DNA of 64,000 nucleotides from Diorhabda sublineata (Eukaryota > Arthropoda > Insecta > Coleoptera > Chrysomelidae), in NCBI RefSeq assembly GCF_026230105.1, contig NC_079484.1, positions 9,873,805-9,937,804 of the forward strand, read 5' to 3'. This document shows positions 50,116-62,989 of this stretch, one piece after another. The position numbers and the translations under genes are program-made. The notes beneath the pieces are model-generated. The model had not been told where the DNA came from. It worked only from the letters and a program-made list of their open reading frames with translations, and ran no database searches. The stretch's first letter is position 1, and the number at the start of each line of letters is the position of its first letter.

Positions 50116-51715
50116 CAATGTAAGCCAAATAGATTTAATGAACAAATATATCTTTTAAAACATTAAGAATTTTTTTTAATAGTCTTAAAATTAGAAAAGC
50201 TATTTGAAGATTTGAATATAAATGAATTGCATTATAAAGATACATCTAGAAGTAGAATGTTACTACATTCTCCCAGTTGTTACTTATAGCTTAAAGTCTG
50301 GTACTAATAAAGTTGTTCAACCCTCCCAGATTGCCCGATATATTCCGGTGAATTTCCCATCCTCCTCAGGTGTGATAATTTCGAGCAGTATTGCCAATAA
50401 TGTTTCAGGGCCGGTTAGCAAAGAATGCTTACTAATTTAGAAACTAGTTGATATTTTTCAGTAGGGAATAATCCGTGGAATGGAATTCGAGCCAAGAAAA
50501 CAGCGAGCCAATTAAATACAAATTTTATCCAAAAATGGTCTTAAAGTGAGTACAATTTCAGCATATTCTTCCGGTAATTGTACTTGAAATTTTGTAATCA
50601 ATGTTAATGTTTACCAAAAGCTCCAAATTCGGAAATAAAGCAATTTGCAAGTGCCATAGTTCTGCACAACTGCGTTAAAAATTCTGTTAGTTCATGTTGA
50701 ATTGCAGTTTTGTTAAAAAGGAGAAATGAGCTGGCGATAAGTTTGTCAGATGCTGAAATTGAGTTAAATTCTATTCCCCGATGCCAGATTTAATGATACT
50801 TTTATCCAGAAACTTTATGCAGTCTATTCTTTACTTTATGCAAAATATGCAAATTTTTCAGAACCAAAATAAATGATTGATCTGAAATGAAGCTACGAAA
50901 TAGACAAGAAATTTTTTAGTGAATCTGCCATGGGCTTATTCAAATAGTTTGATGAACTACAACAAATAAATTTTTGAACTGGTTACAATGTTAAAATTCG
51001 GATATTAGAAATTTTATCTAGTAAAAAATCTATTAAATTACCAGACTCTAGGAATTAGTAAATATTATTAGCAAAATGTACGTTGAGATGAGGTTTGCGT
51101 GAGATGCAGCGATGGTTAGGAATATCTAGTGGATTTACGTTAATTTGACTTCTATATCAAAAAAATTTTCAAATGTTTACACCATGGAACAAGGTCAGAA
51201 ATCTAATGAGTTGCAACAACTAACAAATTTAGATTTTTCAAATTGAGCAGCATAAATATATATTCAAAAATTAATAATAAACGATTCTTTTTTTCTTTCT
51301 ATTCGATTTTATAAAATGTTTCCGGATTGGTATTTTAGAGAATTGAAAACTCTAGTTCTAACTAAAACAATTCAAAACAATGTACATATTACAAACGAGA
51401 GACAAGAAATGGACAGGATATAATTTTGAAAAGCGATTCACTATTCGTCAAAAAGCAGCTCCAACGTAAGTCTTAATATTTTTGCTCCAATCAGCCATCC
51501 TCATAATATTTAATTTTCAAAAACTTAAATTACATTCAAAGAATCTTATGGACGCGTTTAATTCAAATATAAATTATTTTGATTATTGATCAGATACATC
51601 TTCAACTGGAAATAAAAATTATGTCGCGAAATCAAATTATTACGATTCCTACGAAATGGACTTGATACAAATGAAATTTTTTCTAAGAACAAATACTTTA
51701 TTTCGAAGTTAAAGA
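50116..51715. other. Anonymous DNA
   Basis: No transposon or gene motif. A 72-codon frame at 50,222-50,440 has no recognisable domain. Confidence 0.45.
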
Positions 51716-51719
51716 AACA

Positions 51720-52085
51720 GCAACAGGGGCATCGAACGATGGAAGGGCAGTTCGTCGATTATTCATTGTATAATGGAGACGGAAAAACGATGAATCAGAG
51801 GTGGCTGGCTTGGCATCCGTGAATGCAACTAACGCGGCGCGAGGGACTGTCAATTCGTCGGCGGGGGCGAATATTTAGTCGAGTCTGGCGCGGGGAAAGG
51901 AGCGCACGATCGATGTACCGGCTGAGGGGACTAATGCCTGTTGCCTGGCAACGGAGTGAGGGTTGCAACCCCACTTGAATTATTGCTGCAACAAGGTGGC
52001 TGGCCCAGCCAGACTAAAGTCTACGATGCGTTTTTGTTTTTACACTTGGACTTTGTTTCCGTAGACGTCGTCAACGAAAGTATAC
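51720..52085. promoter_or_regulatory. CpG-rich promoter-like island with an X-box palindrome
   Basis: The only strongly CpG-rich block in the window (for example AACGCGGCGCGAGGG, TTCGTCGGCGGGGGCG, GCGCACGATCGATG). It contains GTTGCCTGGCAAC, a perfect match to the palindromic RFX X-box consensus, and GGGTTGCAACCC. No transposon signature is seen. About 10.5 kb upstream of the brat coding exon, it is a good candidate for the brat promoter or first exon, or for a distal enhancer. I did not find a convincing splice donor in it, so assignment to brat is inference. Confidence 0.5.
51944..51956. promoter_or_regulatory. RFX X-box-like palindrome GTTGCCTGGCAAC
   Basis: 6-1-6 perfect inverted repeat fitting the RFX consensus (GTNRCC-N1-3-RGYAAC). 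RFX factors drive ciliary and some neuronal genes. Function here is untested. Confidence 0.5.
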
Positions 52086-53510
52086 AAAATGATCAAAGAG
52101 GGTGAAGCTTTATTTGTTTTGTTTAACTGTCTGGTGGATATTCTTCGGGTATTTGTTACAAAAAAATGTCATATATTGTAATTATAATTTACTTATTTGA
52201 TATATTCCTTGAAATACAATTAAAATTCGTAGGACAGTAAACTATATAAAAAAATAAACTTATTCGTTACATAATTTTTTTTGTTATAGGGAAATCAATG
52301 CTTGCACAACACTATCACTGGAATTTATGTACTCTGAATACTGAACAAATTAAATGAAAATTGACACTCAAACATGTGAATTTAAAGGACATAATATATG
52401 TCAATTAATGTCTTGATTACTAAATGATGATGTAAAGTTTGAATAAAACAAAACTACTGAGAATACTTAATTTGAATACAGGGAATGTATGAAAAATGTT
52501 GCACGTTGTTTGATACGTTCTTGTTATTGCATCGTGGCTAGCAAGTAATTGCATCCCCAAGGTGCTTGTCAAAACTTTACAAGTAAATGAATGGCAGCAA
52601 CAAAAGTAAAGATCCAAGGAAACGTTCTACAATCAATTGATATTTGGCCATCAGTTATTGAACCGAGAATAATGGCAGTCCTCTTTAGATTTACAATTGT
52701 GGGATCGGGTATGAGTCGATTAACTAAGCTCCATCAGCGCATGCTTGCGATTAAGACTTATACTATCTTGATGGGACTGATATTTGATTTATTAATTATT
52801 TAGCTATTTAAAGTATAGGGCTTGTATTCTCAGGTCATTATCACAGTTAAATTTCTTGAAAAAGTTGTACACGAAAAGGTTTTTACTAATCTAACTTCAT
52901 GGAGTTTATAACTCACCATGTTTTTCTAATTCGTTACTGGATTCGTAGTCATGAAACTTTAAAAATTATTTGACAATTTGACTGAAAAATGGCTCTTTTG
53001 GTTATTTTCTTATTATTTAAAAGAATAAAATAACAGAAGTTACTAAGGTAACATTGTAAACAAAGCCAGACATAATGAATTTTTAGAAATATTGGGATTG
53101 GGATAATTTGAGGATACTATAACGTACAAGGACTCAAATTAGTACTGTAAAGTCGACTTTATAGTACAATATGAAAAAAAAACTTTCTTCTAGTCTACTA
53201 ATAGATAACATCAATTTAATGTGATTGTACTTCGATTATATTTTGCTTCATATTTGCTGCTTTATAGCTATAGTCCCATTATTATTACAATTATAGTTAT
53301 TTTTAGGTTAAAAACCAACCAAACAATATTCGATTTACCTGTGATTGACCAAAGCACTAACTATTTCGTCTTCTCTAGTAAATTGTTGATTCGGGATTTT
53401 TGTTTCAGGTATTTATTGACTTTTAATTCTAGAGAGCTAACAGTCACCCAAAGGAGAAAAGGGTTAGTTTTGGTTATTAATAGATCAAATAACATGTAAT
53501 ATAATGAACT
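52086..53510. other. Anonymous DNA
   Basis: AT-rich; frames of 63-92 codons lack recognisable motifs. Confidence 0.45.
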
Positions 53511-53512
53511 TG

Positions 53513-53957
53513 CAAAGCCCCTTGACATTATTCGATACAACCTGCAATGCAAGACGCATTATTTCTTGGTAAAAAGCATGCGCAGATGAAGTTTAGCTGA
53601 TTGTTTCATGCAGAATCTCGCAACATTATCGATGTGGTGTCATTTTTATTGTGTACAAGTTGCAATTCTAGGGAGAAGTCCAGTTACTTTTAGTGTAACA
53701 ATCAACCTGTCCATCAGGCTACAAAAGCGAGGCAGCAGCAGATATAATTATTTTCACTAACCACTTTTTTCCTGTTCATTTCATTAAGCTTCGTTATTTT
53801 CATTTTTAAACCGGTTACAAAATTTTGAAATTTTTGTTAGGGGCAGTCATGATGCAGTAAGACATAATGTCAAAGAAGGTGCAATTTTAATCTACGAAAT
53901 ATTTTTACTTTGGAAAAAATCGCATGCAATTACTTGCACCATGTCAAGATGCCTTAA
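53513..53957. mobile_element. PIF/Harbinger-like MITE, copy 2
   Basis: Starts AGCCCCTTGACATTATTCG (53516) and ends TGTCAAGATGCCT (53954), matching copy 1 termini. The internal GCATGCGCAGATGAAGTTTAGCTG matches the reverse complement of copy 1 at about 10,975-11,000. The right flank is TAA and the left flank CAA, consistent with a decayed TAA duplication. Confidence 0.75.
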
Positions 53958-54844
53958 AGAAATTATATGCAATACCGATTTTCGATTTTTGTTTTAAACA
54001 CGCAGTTTGTTAAAACTTTTCCATAGAAATCCGTTATTTTTATTGATTTAGACGAAATTTTCTATAATTGAATTGACGATAATTCTTTTATTAGTTGTTG
54101 TAAACTGTTCACTTGATATTGAGTTTTCGTTTCGTTAAAACGCTGGTGGCGTCCAATTTAATAGATATTAATTGTCCACTCCATATCAGTATTATCTATA
54201 TATAATTTAATTGAGAATATCACTCCCTGAGGAGGTTTTATCCGGGAATGAAATTTTTTCAATTTTCATGTTTTCAATTAAAATTATCAATATTAGTAGC
54301 AATATTCATAATTAGAGCGTCTAAGATAATAGGTATAATTGGAGCTCAAGAAGCTGAAAACTTACCAATATCCAACTAGAATAAGACAATTTACATATGT
54401 GCAACATTAACTTAATAAATTAAATAATGTTGTCTAGCACGCGTCAACTAGTATGAGGTTAAGCTGCGCATTTATGACTATAAATAAAGAATTTGAAATA
54501 AATTATGGATAAGTATTTTTATATATTGAATTTCTTACTTTGTAGACCTCTTTTATTTTGTTTTTGTTGATAAATCGTCCTGATTTTGGATCTTTCTTAC
54601 TTAAAGTTTCGACCTATTTAAATCTTTTTGAAAATTTCATTTTATAAAGACTCAACAAGTAAATAAAAAAACATAGATAGAGTACAACGAATTTTAGAAT
54701 CCGTCGTTGCTGTACTTAATTTTAATTATTACATTTTGTGTTTTACATCTATTTTTCCATATTTTTGATTAGTACGGATAAATCTAATTACTTAATATGT
54801 GTTTAAGAAGAATAGTTCAGATTTAAAGTATGTATAAAAATCTT
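53958..54844. other. Anonymous DNA
   Basis: AT-rich. A diverged relative of the following palindrome may lie at 54,540-54,625 (AGACCTCTTTTATTTTG ... TTAAAGTTTCGACC). Confidence 0.4.
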
Positions 54845-55053
54845 CATATCTTAAGTTTCTTATTTCTTAGACCTTTTGATATATTAATGCATTTAAATGT
54901 TCTTGATTTCAGGTCTCTTCTGTTTTAAAATTAAAATTTGACGTTTCGACTTTTCTTAAAGTCTTTAAATGTGTTAAAGAGAAAAGTCAAAACGTCAAAT
55001 TTTAATTTTAAAACAGAAGAGACCTAAAATCAAGAACATTTACATGCATTAAT
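54845..55053. repeat. Palindromic repeat related to 599-745
   Basis: Arms 54,883-54,957 and 54,981-55,053 (ATTAATGCAT ... GTTCTTGATTT, GGTCTCTTCTGTTTTAAAAT, TAAAATTTGACGTTT) are inverted around a ~23-bp centre. The left arm on the minus strand reads GACTT-TAAGAA-AAGTC-GAAACGTC, a stem plus GAAA plus GTC as in a hammerhead 3' half. The right arm carries AAAACGTC. The 5' core CUGANGA is not well preserved in either. Confidence 0.7.
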
Positions 55054-57628
55054 CTTCATATATATACATTTTTAGTAAGGTTGTAATGAAATTGAGAATG
55101 GTGTTTTGTTATTTGGGGGCGCACTCAAATAGGACAGAAGAGCAAAATATTACATCGTTTAAACTTAATACTGTTATTTCAACGTGCCGTATTTGCAATA
55201 AATTGTTTTTTTATATAATTTGAAAATCTGAGCATCATCCATCAGTTTATCGTTTCTTTAATATAAGTTGAATAGAAATCCCCCGCATCCATGATAATTG
55301 TCATTATATTTAGTAAATGTGCTGATAATTCAACTGCTTAGCGACTTTTCAAGTGGTTTTTAAAATTTTAGAAGCAGTAAAACATCCACAATGAATATGT
55401 TTCCTTTAATATTGAAGGTAAAGACAAAATATTGTTATTTTATTGTTTCGTAGACAATCAAATAAACTTTTGCAAGAAATTTCCCCAATTACAGTTAAGA
55501 TTTATATGTTTCTCTTTCTAAAAGATGTTTAATGCTTTTCAACGACTTGCTGTATATACATATATCTATATTTCTATACGCTTTTTATGTCGTCTTTAAC
55601 ATACTCTTTAATTCTAATGTCCGAAACTTTTTTTGAAGTATTGAAATCGAGTCCTTCGACTTCCAAAGCAATAAAACTGAAGTGGCTTTCTCAACTTCTT
55701 CAAGTATTTGCTTAGTAATAAACTTGTTCTCACGAAGCTCTTTATTTTTATAAATGGACCAGGAAATGATCTACAAGGGTACTTTAATGAGACAATTCAC
55801 GGACATGTCTTGCACAATGTTTTATTTCAAGTAAAATTTCATTTTACTTGATTCACGAAATTTATTTTAGAAACATGTGACAATGATTTTGTGAGAAAAA
55901 TTGATACAATAATGAAATGAAAATTATATTGATAAAATTGTTTGGAAAACACCATCTACAACGTTTTAAAATAATGAGACCTCAGAAAGCGGTTTGATGA
56001 ATACTATTAATTCATTATTAATCTAGGAGAATGAATTAAATGTGTTTTGGTAGTGACACACGCAGGTAGATAACAGCATCGGTATAGGATGATGCTACAC
56101 CAAGGGGAGAAAACGTACATTATTTAGTTAGTACGTTAGGGGCGACTACGTGGAAAAGAAAGAAAGGTTAATGCCTTTTGGTTAGACGATGGAGGGTGGT
56201 AAAAATACCGTGATGTTCCCGGCAAATCGTTAAGAAAGAAAGCATTTCTATAAATCTTCTTACTTCAGTTCTCAGAGACGTTGAAAATATATTATTAGAA
56301 TAAAAAAAAAAATGCGGAACAAGTACCTTTTGGGCGTTAGATATTAAATTTAAATGTTGAAAAATAGCATAAACATTTCCTTAATGTAAAAAGTTTGTTT
56401 TAAAACCTAATAAAAATAAATGGAATCGAAGTTTTTTGAAATACGCCTCATTTTATAGTCAATTTATTGTGATATCTTATTCAAATTAACCTTCAAAGAA
56501 TGAGCGTTGGCTAGCAATATACTCATCTGAACGCTGGCTCAATGACTGAAAGTATTTCTTGAATAACTTTCATCTACACTGTCGGAAATGTGTAAAAACG
56601 TTTCCCTTTTACAACATTTATGGAAAAGTGTCAGAAGTCACATGGTGCTAAATCTGATGTGTAAAGAAGTTGATAGAAACAAAAACCGTTCCAAAGCAGT
56701 GGAGCGCTTTGTTTCTTTCTCGTCTGTTTCAAAATACGAGGTCTGCTTTATGTACATTTTCATTTTCTCGACCGTTAATGATGAGTTTAATTGAATCATT
56801 ACCATATTTGATTCGTCAATTAGAAAAAGTTTTCAAAGTCCACTACACTATTACCATCGACAAGTTCTTTGGCATTGGTAACAAAATTTTCTTCAATAGT
56901 TCCAGTATAAAACAAAAAAGTTTCGACTTCTTAATATTGAAGGGAATACTTACACTCCCTTATTATAATAAATAAAATAAAATTTTGCCCATGTTTATTC
57001 TGGTATGTATTAGCTCTAAAGTTCGACATAATTATTCTTTGAAATTTGAAATACCAAAAATTTCTAGATATATAATCCATAATTACCAATTAATTTGATA
57101 GGAAATCTTGATTATAGTTTAGTAGTACAGTAGAATAAGATTTTGGGGTATAAAAATGTTGTAACACGTTCAAAATTGTCACATCTTCAAACTGATAATT
57201 TTTTGAGAAAAAATTGTTTACCAGGAAATAGGTGACGGAATGCAAACAAATTTTGATTATAATATAAGAAAATGCATTTCATATTTTTCCGAGATTGCGG
57301 AATTGCTGCAGTATGCTGTACTGTAATTTCTATTCCATTAAAAATTTTTTTAAAACGCCACTGTAGGACTGGTTTCTCTATTCGTTTAAACAACCTTTCC
57401 GTGTTTTTCCAGTTGATGCTTTCTTATCATTTTATAATTGATGAACTTATATTATAAAGTTATATTTACACCTCTTAATGACAACTAGATCATTATCCAG
57501 GATGTTGACGTTGGAAATGATAAATTAAGCTCATGTACATAGTTCTTACTTGCCGGAGACAAGAAATTCGAAATTTCCACTGTAAAAGTTGTAAGTAATT
57601 TTAATATCCTTTTTACATAAAAAGTAAA
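55054..57628. other. Anonymous DNA
   Basis: No coding motif. A GC-richer patch at 56,050-56,230 stands out slightly but shows no recognisable element; it could be regulatory. Confidence 0.4.
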
Positions 57629-57629
57629 G

Positions 57630-58437
57630 GTACTGTTACGAACGCGTCTCCGCCCTGGAGCCGGTCCTGTCTAGATTTAGTGGAATTCTAAATATCGGCG
57701 AAGGCGCACGGCGCCTTTGACATACTTTTAAGAATCGCGGAATCCATTTGTTGTTTTTTTTAACTTTTTTTTACATCTAGAGAGGTCTACTTAATTAATT
57801 GTTTTATTTCTATATTTTCTAGAATTCCTTTTGAGATATATAAGGAGTTTATGTACTGCAGTTTAGTTTGGTTTTTAATAAATAGTCATAGTGAACAGAC
57901 CGCAAAAAGAATGTAAATGAATTCTTACGTGTTAGTGATAAGTGAATTATTATAAGTTATACTGTATAGTGTTCACATAAATTAAGAACGTAAGAGACAA
58001 TATTCATTAATTCACCCCACACCTGACATTTATACGATTTCTATTCGTGGGGTGAATTAATAAACATTATCTCTTACGTACTTAATTTATTCAACACTAT
58101 ACACTACACTTAACTAACTTATATTAATTCACGTATCACTGACACTACTAAATTAAATAATGTATTTAGATTCTTCGCTACAAACTCTTTATATATCCCA
58201 AAAGAAATTCTCAACAGTTCTAGAAAATAAAGAAACAAAACACATAAATAAATTCGACCTTTCTAGAAATTAGTTCAAAAGAAACAATGGAAATAAATAA
58301 TAAAAAGTTATATATAAAAAAAAACAACAAATGGATTCCTCGGTTCATAAAATGTATATCAAAGGCGCCGTGAGCCTTTGCCGAATTTTAGAATACATCT
58401 AAGCAGGACCGGCTCTAGGGTGGAGACGTAACAGTAC
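57630..58437. mobile_element. Palindromic LTR-like element (two LTRs head to head)
   Basis: 800 bp (57,634-58,433) starting TGTTACG and ending CGTAACA, flanked on both sides by GTAC. Arms of about 385-390 bp are diverged inverted copies with a 26-bp centre at about 58,021-58,046. Each arm reading inward has TCTCC-CCCT-GAGCCGGTCCTG, GGCGCCTTTGA, TTTCTAGAA, a TATATAA box and ends TTAATTCACCCCAC. This looks like an LTR promoter layout (TG start, TATA, AATAAA in the left arm). No gag-pol lies between them. Confidence 0.7.
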
Positions 58438-60465
58438 CAATTTATGCTTTATGATAGTGTTTTTGTAAATAAATAAAACGGAATAAAGCGAGGATTTCAA
58501 AACACAACAAATACGTTTCCGTTGCGCAATACAAAATTTTCTTGCTCGGAGGCGTTTCGCCAAAAGTCGAAGGGTATAATTATCTCAAACGATTAACGGG
58601 AAACAGGATAAATACAATTCTTTTGGACCTTTTTTTCCTTATTTGAAACTAATAAAAAATCATTTCCACGGTGATGTTTTGAAAAAACTTGAGAAACACA
58701 ACGTACTATGATGCTTGTCTCTGGGATGATTTTCAACAAAGTTATTTAAGTTTGTTTTCCAGAAAATAAGAAGGCAATCTTACATCTTGGCTTTCAATGG
58801 TGTTTTATGAGAAAACGATTGTTTATTTACAAAAAATAACAAGAGACCATTTTTGTAGGAAATTGAATAAACTTTTAACTCTATAAGAACAATTTTTTCG
58901 TTATTTCGGTATTCGAAATATAATAAAAAATACATTTTCTTATTTTAAACTCAAAATTTCTTTGTCCTCTGACACTTTTTGCTCAAAATGGATCTTATTA
59001 AGAAAGTGTGTAGCAATTTTCAGCATGTAAGACTTTTCACACTAATCGCTATTTTTTTACTTATACTATATATAGATTATAGGGGTGTTAAAAAATGTAC
59101 AATTATAAAATTTTCCACTATATAATCAATATTTCAAAACTAATTCCTGTAGTTCAACGTCAATGTTTTGGGTATCAATAACTTTTTTTATTACTTTACG
59201 TTTCTAACATAAAATAAATGATCAGAATTAAATTTAGATTTTAATTTTATACAATGGGGATATGAACTTAGATTGCACAGCAACTATACAATTTTATTTT
59301 AGATTGTGATTATTCACAAACGATTTTTAATCTATATTTATCCACTTTTTCCTAGAAACGTTCCTTTAAAATAGAACTTATTTTAATGTATCTAATTTAA
59401 TAAGGAGAATCCACAAGAAAAGAAATGAACACAAATAGAGTAAAAGAGAGAAATAAAAGTTTGGACACTCAAAGATTTTGGACAAGAATAAAGAACTGAG
59501 AGAAGCAAAGAATAAAAATATATACAATATAAGATAAAGCACAGATGTCTTAATGAGCGAGGCTGGTCTTGATCTTGCAGAAAGAGCAAGACCAAGACCA
59601 AAACTAGCTTTGGATTCGCAAGACAAAGACTTATGCTAAACTGAGTAGAGAAATAGAGAAAATTGCACGAATACAGGGAAATACAGAGAAAATAGAGCGG
59701 AAGTATTTATTAGAGACAGGAAAGTACAGTATATCTGTATATATATTCGTAAAATAAATGTCTGTGATTTACTGCATTTGAAAAAACTTTAATAGGCCGT
59801 TTAGTAATAATATAGAAGTTGGACAATTTGTTGCCATGGGCAAAGAAATAGTGACGTTATTAATTTTAAATGAAAAAATTCACAATCTTATATGAATTCT
59901 CAAAGTTTTGAGTTTCAGTAAATTATTTAATAAAAGTGTCGACAACCGTTTAAAATTAAAATGAGTCTTCGAGTTTTGATTTTATCTTCTGTTGTACTTT
60001 TTAATGAAAAGCGCTCGTTTTTTCGAAAGTAATTTAAAAGATGCACACAAAAGATGCACGGGAGCATATTCGTAGGCTGCTTATTAACATTTCTTCCCAG
60101 CGCTATATATTTTATTCACTGTGTTAATTACACAACCTTGCTAAAAGGAAAATTCTTTTTAAAACATTTGCCCGGGGTGTGCACCTGCTAGGATTAAAAT
60201 TCGTTTTCAAACCATTTTAGTCACGTTCGAGTTGAATTGAGTTGGGAAATTTGCTAAACATGAGAGAATTACATCATTATAACGATAACCATATCAATAA
60301 TTAAAAATTATATGGAATATATGTTTCAAAACAAACAATGACAAAAAAAGCCTGTCAACTACATAATACTAAAATTTATGGAACGAGTAGAATGTGCGAA
60401 TAATTATTCGGTTCCCTTAATTCGGTTAATATGCAGATTCTATAATTACTCGAAAAAATCACTTT
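58438..60465. other. Anonymous DNA
   Basis: No motif recognised. The overlapping 69- and 82-codon minus frames at 59,378-59,626 are hydrophobic by composition. GC is slightly higher at 60,040-60,190. Confidence 0.45.
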
Positions 60466-60469
60466 CCAT

Positions 60470-61480
60470 AGTTTGACTTGGTTAAAAATTCAATTTTATA
60501 CGATTAATTTGGTAAAAGTTCAATTTCCTCCTTTTAATTTGGTCAAAAATTCGGTTTTCGTATTTTAATTTTAATAATTTAGTGAAAAAGCACTTCAATT
60601 AGATTGATTTGGTCAAAATGTATTTTCTCTTGTTTATATAAAAAATGATTTTATAATGTGGTCAAAAATTCAATTTTCTTCATTTAATTATGTTTAGTTT
60701 TCCATATATAATTTGAATGAAAATCGGCATTTCCAAGTTTAATTTGGATAGAAAATTAGTGTTTCTCAATTTAATTTTCAAAAATTCGCTTGTCATTGTT
60801 ACACTCGAATCGAATTTTCTACGTTTAATTTGGTAAAAAATATTTACTAATTACAAGTTGGTCGAAAATCAATTTTTGTTATTCTTGGTAAAAACTCGAA
60901 ATTTTTTTTCGTTGAATTTAGTGAAAAACTCACTTTTCATAGTTTAATTTGATCAAAAATAATCACTAACTTGGTCGAAAATCAAATGTTTTGGACAAAG
61001 ATTTGTATTCTTAATCAAATTTGGTAAAAACTTGAATTTTTGTTGTTTAATTTAGTAAAAAACTTGCTACTAAATTTTCATGTGTTATTTTATTAAAAAT
61101 GGTAATGCAAGTTTAATTTGGTCAAAAATTTGTTTTTTTTTTGTTTGACTTAAGACAAAGATTAATTTTTATCAAAATTAATTTGGTCGATAATAAACGT
61201 CTCTTTGTTGTTTTTCTCCATTTAAATTGGTCGAAATCGGCATTTCTAAGTGCAATTTTGCCAAATATTGTTTCAAATTTAGTTAAAAATTCAATTTTCA
61301 TTGTTTAATTTGATAAAAAATCCATTTTTATTACGTCAAAAATCACATTTTATTAGATTGATTTGGTCAAACATTTCTTTGTTCAATTTGGTTTTCACGT
61401 TTGATTTAGATCAATTGGTTTTGCATCAATTAATGTGTATCAAATTAAACTTATTGTGTTTAATTTTGTCAAATATCTTT
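60470..61480. repeat. Degenerate ~30-bp tandem array, about 33 units
   Basis: The unit approximates TTTAATTTGGTCAAAAATTC plus about ten T-rich bases. Unit starts are about 30 bp apart in the best-kept stretches (about 60,828, 60,858, 60,888, 60,918, 60,948; 61,018 and 61,048; 61,275 and 61,305). Units are diverged with indels. No coding content. Confidence 0.8.
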
Positions 61481-62460
61481 GCTCAGAAATTGATATGACA
61501 TGATAATAGATGAGACCAAAACTCAATATTTGACACATAAGTTTTCTTAACGTGTATCATGAAAGTTTGAGACAATACTATGAGGTTATTTTCTAATCAA
61601 AATATAAAAAAGCGAAAAACCAGAGCCGTTTATCAAATTTCGTTGATAAGAAAACGCGTTTAGAACGTTTTGGTAAGGGAACATCGCTTTTTCTTGTCCC
61701 AAAGGGTTTTTAGGGTCTCATACTACTTAAAAAGAACAGCTACTATACTAAAGTTGATTTTGATAATCTAATGGGAAGGATTTTGTGAACGATGTAAGAT
61801 TTAGAAGACGTTTTAATTTTGTTTAATAATTACGGAAGTTTTCCAAAACAAAATATGATAAAAGTATAAAATAAGTATACTTGACAAAAAGTCAGTTATT
61901 GTTTCAATTTAATGAAAAAATTGGTCCAGAATGAAAATGTTTATTGATTGACATCTAGAAGCTATAATCTTATTTGGTAATATACTCGCTATTTAGAAAT
62001 CGCTGATATTATCAAAAAGGATATTAGTCCAACCTTCATTTCCACGATTTCAGAAGATAAAATATAATCTTTAACAATATTATTATAGAATTTATAAATG
62101 ATGAAACCGACAATGAGGAAACTCAAAAGGTCAACAGCTCGTGCAATTTGATATGAAAATAAGACATGTTTTTCTGATAGTAAATTGAAGTATAATCTAC
62201 AAATTAATCTTTTGATGTTGATTTGTCATATGAAAATTGATAATTTAATAGGTAAACAACCAGAAATATGAGTATTTAACTGAAATATAAGCAACACTTG
62301 TACGATTTGTAAGATACAATTTTCTAACATTATTGAAAAACTCCTTTGATGACTCTAGCTTAACAAAGAAAAACATTTCTAAACAATTGTCGGAATATCT
62401 GACTAAAGCTTCTATGTCGCTATAAAAATATGATGGCATATTTGGAGTTTCAACCTCGGA
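61481..62460. other. Anonymous DNA
   Basis: AT-rich, nothing recognised. Confidence 0.5.
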
Positions 62461-62462
62461 CT

Positions 62463-62790
62463 TCAGCTTTGCGAACGAAAAATCAGATCAGAGCTATATG
62501 GCGGGTGTTCAATGTCTGTGAATCCACATTCGTATATAGTATCCTTGGAAAGCGAAGCAGTGTGGACTTTGCCGCACCTTGATTCCTTGAAGTCAACGTC
62601 AAGGATACCCTTGCAGCCCCAAACGATTATAGCTATCACTTTTTTGCTGCTTTCCGTGACTTTCGCTTCTTCTGGTACTGGTTCTCTTTTCTGATGCCAC
62701 TCCATGGAATTTCTATGAATCGCTGAAATCATTCTTCTCAACACTGCTTTAGCACTGCGCTGAGAATTCGAGGCACCCACCAAGTTTTGT
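62463..62790 (-). mobile_element. mariner transposase fragment, second family
   Basis: The minus strand reads SMEWHQKREPVPEEAKVTES, then SKKVIAIIVWGCKGILDVDF (cf. W-x-PxxPxPKKFKVTxSxxKVMATVFWDxxGIxLVDF), then HTA...IYECGFTDIEHPPYSSDL. The stretch holding the second catalytic D is shortened by an internal deletion. A single frame of 106 codons remains open. It is non-functional. Confidence 0.8.
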
Positions 62791-62989
62791 CATATTTAAA
62801 TGCACATGTATGATCCTTAGAACACTTATTTTGGAAATGCCGGTATGTATTGCATTTTTTTTTGTTTTTAGACGCTTGTCACTTCAATTTCTTTATTTTA
62901 AAGATCACTTATTTTTTTCTTATTCATTTTGAATAAAAGTAACATTATTGAGAAACCACGTGAATTTCTCAATTTTATTACAAAAAAGT
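62791..62989. other. Spacer between two mariner fragments
   Basis: No feature. Confidence 0.5.
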
